A stretch of DNA of 8,989 nt from Acidobacteriota bacterium (GTDB lineage Bacteria > Acidobacteriota > Holophagae > Thermotomaculales > Thermotomaculaceae), in the NCBI GenBank assembly GCA_003650445.1, contig QMQE01000105.1, forward strand, positions 1 through 8,989, written 5' to 3'. Of the stretch, positions 4,674 through 8,989 are shown one piece after another. How positions within the stretch are numbered: position 1 is the first letter of the stretch; every line of letters starts with the position of its first letter. Position numbers and translations under genes: made by a program. The notes under the pieces were generated by a model that was not told the origin of the DNA, did not search any database, and worked only from the letters and a program-made list of their open reading frames with translations.

Positions 4674-7600
4674 ATGGCAAAATGTCTGTTTCGGTACTTT
4701 ATTATTGTTTTTCTGCTGATCGCCACGCTTCCTTCATTCTCTCAAAACCCTGCCGCCGAATGGCGAATGGATGAATGCCAGTGGACCGGAACAGCCGGGG
4801 AAGTTGTGGATACCCAGGGAAACGGCTACGATGGCACCGCCGTAAACGGTGCGTCAACCGCTGCCGGTAAACTCTGCAATGGCGGTGTATTTGACGGAAA
4901 CAGCAGTTATGTCAACGTCCCGAACAGCAATTTTAACTTTGGAAACCGGATGTCTGTCGCGGCATGGGTAAAATGGGATATTGACCCTGCAAGCGGGCAG
5001 AACTATGCCAACATCATCTCCATCAACTCCACCAGCCAGACCGATACCGGCCAATTCTGGCTCCAGCACGACAACAACAATCAGCACTTTCAATTTGCCG
5101 TCACCACCACAAACGCCCGTTACTTTGTTAATTCCACCACCAGCCCCATCCAGGGGGTCTGGTACCACGTCGTGGGCGTGTATGACCGGAACCGAATCCG
5201 AATCTATGTAAATGGAAGCAAAGAGGCCGAGAAGAATACCCAGGGAAACGTGACAGCTTACAATTCCGCATATGCTCTGAATATCGGCAGATGGGCCTAT
5301 ACCGGGTTTCCCAGAGCATTTTCCGGCCTGCTTGATGAAGTAAAAGTTTACACACGGCGGTTGCGGGACAGTGATGTGTCGAGGCTTTACGATCGGGAAA
5401 ACAGCGGCAAAAACTACGACAATTCGACACGAAACTGCCCTGCCTGCCAGGCATTGGCCGAATGGCGAATGGATGAATGTTTCTGGAGTGGAACCTCCGG
5501 TGAGGTGTTGGACAGCACGGGCAATGGGTATGATGGAACCGCAGCCGGCACAGCTACCCCATTAAGCACAACCCCCTTTCTCTGCCAGTACGGAGACTTG
5601 ACCGGCACCGGATATGTGACACTGCCAAATCATCCATCAATCGGAAGTGCATGGACATATGCCATGTGGGTCCTGTTCCCCTTGAGTTCCGCATCCCACA
5701 ATCCCATTTCCTACTATGGAAATTTTTTCTGCCTCGGTTCGGTAAATGGAACCGGAGACTTGGGCTACATTTCCGATCACAACGGCAGCAATCTCCGGTG
5801 GGGGGTTTACGATAACAGCGGCAATTTCAGAGAGAACGGCTTTCCGGACGACCTCAGCGGATGGCATCATCTAACGCTGGTGGCAGATGGAAATGGCCAT
5901 ACGCGAATGTACATTGACGGCAGTTATCACAACAGAGTCTCCGCCATTACCACCGGAGATGTGGAGTATATCGGCACTTCATCCGACGACACTTCCGGTG
6001 AAACCATCGGTGCCGGTGTGGATGAGGTCATCCTGTTTGATTCAGCGTTCAGCGATTCTCAAGTACAGGACCTGTACAACAACGAAGCCGCAGGAAACAA
6101 CTGGGACGGCAGCCCCCGAACCTGCCCTTATTGTGGGCCAACTGCGAACTACCGGATGGACGAATGCCGCTGGACCGGTACAGCCGGTGAAGTGCTGGAT
6201 AGTTCACCCAACGGCTACAACGGCACACCGTACAATGCAGCCACAACAACAAATGGCGGCATTTTGTGCCATGCCGCTACTTTCAACCGGAACGGTACTT
6301 CGGATTATGCAGTTTTGGACAATCGGGCCATTGACGGAGCCCAGGATTTCACATTCATGGGCTGGTTCCGTTCACCGAAAGCGGGGAACCAGGTCTTGAT
6401 TTCCGGGGCCGCGTCCTCCAATGCCAATGAATGGCTCCTCTGGCACAACGGCTCCAGTACCATTCAAACCTTCCTCTTTGGAAGTGCCGTATCCTACACC
6501 CTGCCCTATGCCATCAATGACGACCAATGGCACCACATCGTCTGGGAAAGAAGTGGAACCACCGAATCCCTTTATCTTGACGGTTCACTTGTTTCTTCAA
6601 ACACACGATCAGCCAACCCAATTGCGGTGGATACCGGAGGACTTATGATCGGACAGGAACAGGACTGCGTCGGAGGGTGTTTTCAATCCGGCCAGGTTTT
6701 TGTCGGAGAAATTGATGAATTGCTTTTCTACGGCTATGCCCTGCCGGGGTCCAGCATCCAGAGCATTTACAACAATCAGCAAACCGGGTTTAACCGGGAT
6801 GGCAGCGCCCGAACCTGCCCCCTTTGCGATGCCGACCTCGAATTGCGTATGGACGAATGTATCTGGAACGGCACCACAGGAGAAGCAGTGGACAGCAGTA
6901 ACCACGGCCATGACGGAACCGCTGAAGGCGGCGCAATAACCGACGATGCCGACGCAAAGCTCTGCCGCGACGGTGAATTCATCGGCTCCAGATACCTTTC
7001 CCTGTCAAATGGAATCACCCTGGGTAATTCATGGACTGCAGCCATGTGGGTTCGCTTTCCACTGGATTCAAGTGGCCACAACACCGTGGGGAGTTATGGC
7101 AATTCTTACATTATCGGTTCAGTCAATGGCACCGGGGACATGGCTCTTATTTATGATAGCGGTGGTACAGACCTCCGCTGGGGCGTATACGACAACTCCG
7201 GTCATCTCAGTGGTACTGATTTTCCGGATAATCTCTCCGGATGGCACCACCTGACTTTCGTGGGACGTTCCGGCGGCAGCACAGACTTGTTTATTGATGG
7301 CACATATGACAGCAATGTGCCCATGCGAACCACGGGGGATGTAACCTACATCTGTACCTCTTCCGACGACCCGGCGGGGCAGACAATCGGTGCCGCTGTT
7401 GATGAATACAAGATATTCAACTCTGAATTGACCAACGCCCAGATTACCCAGATTTATAACAACGAATCCACCGGCATCAACTGGGACGGCTCGGCAAGAA
7501 TCTGCCCCTCCTGTAGCCCCGTTGCGAATTACCACCTTGATGAATGCTACTGGGACGGTACAAGCGGCCAGGTTGCGGACGCCAGCGGAAACGGCAACGA

Positions 7601-8989
7601 CGGAACTGCCCATGGAAACGCCAACACTGGCCCGGGGGGCATTGTCTGCAGATGCGCAAACTTCAACAGCGGCGGAGCAACCGGACAGTACGTCACATTT
7701 CCGGCATCCGTTGTGGACGGACTAAGGGATTTCAGTTTCAACACCTGGGTAAAACCTGAAGACACCGCCACTCACACCCTGCTGTCCGGTGCCGGGAGTT
7801 CCAGCGATAACGACATACTCCTCTATGCGTCCAACACCACCACACTGGAAACCTACATTGCCGGTGCATCTCAAAATAGTTACTCCCTCTCAGACCTTGG
7901 GGACGGAAACTGGCACATGATCACCTGGACACGGAAAAACGGAACCGAAAGTATTTACGAGGACGGCGCCCTGGTGGCAAGCAACAGCGTCTCCACCACC
8001 ACACTTTCAGTACAATCCCTGATTATCGGGCAGGAGCAGGACAGCGTCGGCGGCGGGTTTAATGATAATCAGGCCTTCCGCGGGCTGCAGGACGAAGTCA
8101 CATTCTGGAATCGGGCACTGGTATCATCCGAAGTGTCCGCAATTTACAATAACGAAAACGGGGGATTAAACCTCGACGGTAGCGCCCGCACCTGCCCCAC
8201 ATGCGTCCTTATCACCTACTATGAAATTCAGCATGATGGCAGCGCCATCGTCTGCTATCCGGAACGGATTCACATCGTGGCACGGGACTCTTCCGGTGGA
8301 GTTGTTACCGGCTTTACCGGCACCATCGCACTCAGTACCTCAAGCGGAAATGGCACCTGGTACACCTCATACAGCGGCCTAACCAACGATGATCCGCCCC
8401 AGGGCACATTTTCCGATGCCACAGCTGACGACGGACAGGCAACTTACACCTTTGTAGCCGGAGATCAGGGCGAAATCACCCTGTTTCTTCGGGACACCCA
8501 CGCCGAAACCCTGCAAATCACCGCATCGGACGGCACCTACACTTCAGCGGGACACAACAGCGGTGACCTCGTATTCCGCCCCAGCGGCTTTGCAATTAAA
8601 GATACCGGGGGCTCGGACATCCCAAATCAAATCAGTGGCCATGACTTCACCGTTACCATCACGGCCATTGGAGAAGACCCTCAAAGCGGCCAATGTACCG
8701 CACTGGATTACAGTGGAACCAAAACCATTGACGCCACACTTTTTTATAACGACCCGTCAAGCGGAAGCACCCCGTTCATACTGGACGGTAACAATGTCAC
8801 ATCCTCCGGAACCAGCATACAATTGAACTTCACAAACAGTACCGCAACCGTTTCCGCAACTTATAACGATGCCGGGAAAATCTGGTTCCGGCTTACGGAT
8901 AGTGCGGAAAACATAACCGGAGACAGTGCCGTATTTGTGGTCAAACCCTGGGCGTACAGCGTCACAGCAGATGGAAACCCCGGTGCCGC
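4674..8989 (+). CDS. Giant exported MshQ-like protein with five LamG domains (3' end outside window)
   Basis: One open frame of 1438 complete codons with no stop before the window edge. Residues 1-23 are a signal peptide (Lys/Arg start, YFIIVFLLIATL core, SFS before Gln24). Five LamG/concanavalin-like domains follow, starting at about residues 28, 262, 491, 722 and 951. Each opens with a form of MDECxWxGTxGEVxDSxGNGYDGT and ends in CPxC. All five keep four cysteines: MDEC, one about 30-40 residues later, and the CPxC pair. That suits disulphides outside the cytoplasm. From 1178 an Ig-like region begins YYEIQHDGSAIVC. The part from about 1290, with SGHDFTVTI, a single Cys at 1341 in GQCTALDYSGTKT, and FVVKPWAYSV near the edge, resembles MshQ proteins as they enter DUF6701. 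MshQ is tied to MSHA-type pili in some bacteria; LamG domains often bind glycans or adhesion partners. No pilus genes are visible. A surface or adhesion role is inferred. Confidence 0.88.
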   Translation, partial: MAKCLFRYFIIVFLLIATLPSFSQNPAAEWRMDECQWTGTAGEVVDTQGNGYDGTAVNGASTAAGKLCNGGVFDGNSSYVNVPNSNFNFGNRMSVAAWVKWDIDPASGQNYANIISINSTSQTDTGQFWLQHDNNNQHFQFAVTTTNARYFVNSTTSPIQGVWYHVVGVYDRNRIRIYVNGSKEAEKNTQGNVTAYNSAYALNIGRWAYTGFPRAFSGLLDEVKVYTRRLRDSDVSRLYDRENSGKNYDNSTRNCPACQALAEWRMDECFWSGTSGEVLDSTGNGYDGTAAGTATPLSTTPFLCQYGDLTGTGYVTLPNHPSIGSAWTYAMWVLFPLSSASHNPISYYGNFFCLGSVNGTGDLGYISDHNGSNLRWGVYDNSGNFRENGFPDDLSGWHHLTLVADGNGHTRMYIDGSYHNRVSAITTGDVEYIGTSSDDTSGETIGAGVDEVILFDSAFSDSQVQDLYNNEAAGNNWDGSPRTCPYCGPTANYRMDECRWTGTAGEVLDSSPNGYNGTPYNAATTTNGGILCHAATFNRNGTSDYAVLDNRAIDGAQDFTFMGWFRSPKAGNQVLISGAASSNANEWLLWHNGSSTIQTFLFGSAVSYTLPYAINDDQWHHIVWERSGTTESLYLDGSLVSSNTRSANPIAVDTGGLMIGQEQDCVGGCFQSGQVFVGEIDELLFYGYALPGSSIQSIYNNQQTGFNRDGSARTCPLCDADLELRMDECIWNGTTGEAVDSSNHGHDGTAEGGAITDDADAKLCRDGEFIGSRYLSLSNGITLGNSWTAAMWVRFPLDSSGHNTVGSYGNSYIIGSVNGTGDMALIYDSGGTDLRWGVYDNSGHLSGTDFPDNLSGWHHLTFVGRSGGSTDLFIDGTYDSNVPMRTTGDVTYICTSSDDPAGQTIGAAVDEYKIFNSELTNAQITQIYNNESTGINWDGSARICPSCSPVANYHLDECYWDGTSGQVADASGNGNDGTAHGNANTGPGGIVCRCANFNSGGATGQYVTFPASVVDGLRDFSFNTWVKPEDTATHTLLSGAGSSSDNDILLYASNTTTLETYIAGASQNSYSLSDLGDGNWHMITWTRKNGTESIYEDGALVASNSVSTTTLSVQSLIIGQEQDSVGGGFNDNQAFRGLQDEVTFWNRALVSSEVSAIYNNENGGLNLDGSARTCPTCVLITYYEIQHDGSAIVCYPERIHIVARDSSGGVVTGFTGTIALSTSSGNGTWYTSYSGLTNDDPPQGTFSDATADDGQATYTFVAGDQGEITLFLRDTHAETLQITASDGTYTSAGHNSGDLVFRPSGFAIKDTGGSDIPNQISGHDFTVTITAIGEDPQSGQCTALDYSGTKTIDATLFYNDPSSGSTPFILDGNNVTSSGTSIQLNFTNSTATVSATYNDAGKIWFRLTDSAENITGDSAVFVVKPWAYSVTADGNPGA
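4755..5447 (+). repeat. LamG repeat 1 (type A)
   Basis: Residues 28-258, from AEWRMDEC to CPAC, with 223 residues between Cys35 and Cys258. The middle (FNFGNRMSVAAWVKW, then GVWYHVVGVYDRNRIRIYVNG, then FSGLLDEVKVYTRRL) is the general LamG pattern. It lacks the signature strings of types B and C. Its first 23 bases (4755-4777) are identical to the first 23 of repeat 2 (5457-5479). Confidence 0.85.
5457..6134 (+). repeat. LamG repeat 2 (type B)
   Basis: Residues 262-487. Type B strings: GSAWTYAMWVLFPL, GSVNGTGD, RWGVYDNSG, LSGWHHLT, TTGDVEYIGTSSDD and TIGAGVDE. There are 218 residues from the MDEC Cys to the final CPYC Cys, exactly as in repeat 4. Confidence 0.88.
6144..6827 (+). repeat. LamG repeat 3 (type C)
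   Basis: Residues 491-718. Type C strings: GGILC, AIDGAQDFTF, DDQWHHIVW, MIGQEQDCVGGC, QVFVGEIDE and FNRDGSARTCPLC. It has an extra cysteine pair in CVGGC, where repeat 5 reads SVGGG, so an added disulphide is possible here only. Confidence 0.88.
6837..7514 (+). repeat. LamG repeat 4 (type B')
   Basis: Residues 722-947, the closest relative of repeat 2. Shared strings include GSVNGTGD, LRWGVYDNSG, LSGWHHLT, TTGDV-YI-TSSDD, TIGA-VDE and NWDGS. Length is 678 bases, identical to repeat 2. Confidence 0.88.
7524..8204 (+). repeat. LamG repeat 5 (type C')
   Basis: Residues 951-1177, the closest relative of repeat 3. Shared strings include GGI-C, VDGLRDFSF, IIGQEQDSVGG-F, QAF-G, and DGSARTCP-C. 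The opening reads HLDEC in place of RMDEC. The Ig-like part of the protein starts immediately after. Confidence 0.88.

Noticed and set aside
5887..6399. A 170-codon plus-strand frame and several minus-strand frames (for example 7119-7613) within the LamG gene
   Set aside because: They are shadows of the continuous 1438-codon frame, which has repeated domains, a signal peptide and conserved motifs; the alternatives show none.

Overview
The window carries six protein genes of a Gram-negative-type bacterium. Five lie on the minus strand (405-4518). One very large gene on the plus strand starts at 4674 and runs off the right edge. Base composition is moderate, roughly half GC by eye. A cleaved-type signal peptide, an MshQ-like surface protein and a UDP-glucuronate epimerase point to a didermal cell. 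The phylum cannot be fixed from this sequence. The receiver subgroup and the 'CTTTGTG'-type intergenic repeats remind me of Acidobacteriota and deltaproteobacterial-type genomes, but that is memory and weak.

Layout from left to right. 1-404 has no gene. It holds degenerate repeats rich in TTTGTG and CTGCGG, a short AGTGNN hexamer tract, and a clear intrinsic terminator (329-348) for the leftward gene. 405-1013(-) is a receiver-domain protein with a degenerate phosphorylation site and a very basic tail. It starts at TTG behind a strong Shine-Dalgarno and has a near-consensus promoter embedded in an inverted repeat. 1144-2579(-) is a fetA-fetB (ybbL-ybbM) type ABC transporter pair. 2580-2696 is a gap with a second AGTRRG-type hexamer tract. 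2697-4518(-) is a translationally coupled pair: an unrecognised multi-spanning membrane protein followed by a UDP-glucuronate 4-epimerase-like enzyme.

4519-4673 is a divergent promoter region. From 4674 to the right edge runs the largest feature, an exported protein of more than 1438 residues. It has five tandem LamG/concanavalin-like domains, each marked by an MDEC start and a CPxC end, then an Ig-like region resembling the part of MshQ proteins that precedes and enters the DUF6701 domain. The five domains follow an A-B-C-B'-C' order, so a two-domain block of about 1.38 kb has been duplicated.

The pieces do not form one obvious pathway. Cell-envelope themes dominate: an exported LamG/MshQ-like protein faces a nucleotide-sugar epimerase and membrane-protein pair. 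The metal-transport pair and the receiver protein look like separate leftward units. I see no CRISPR array, RNA gene, insertion sequence or phage gene.
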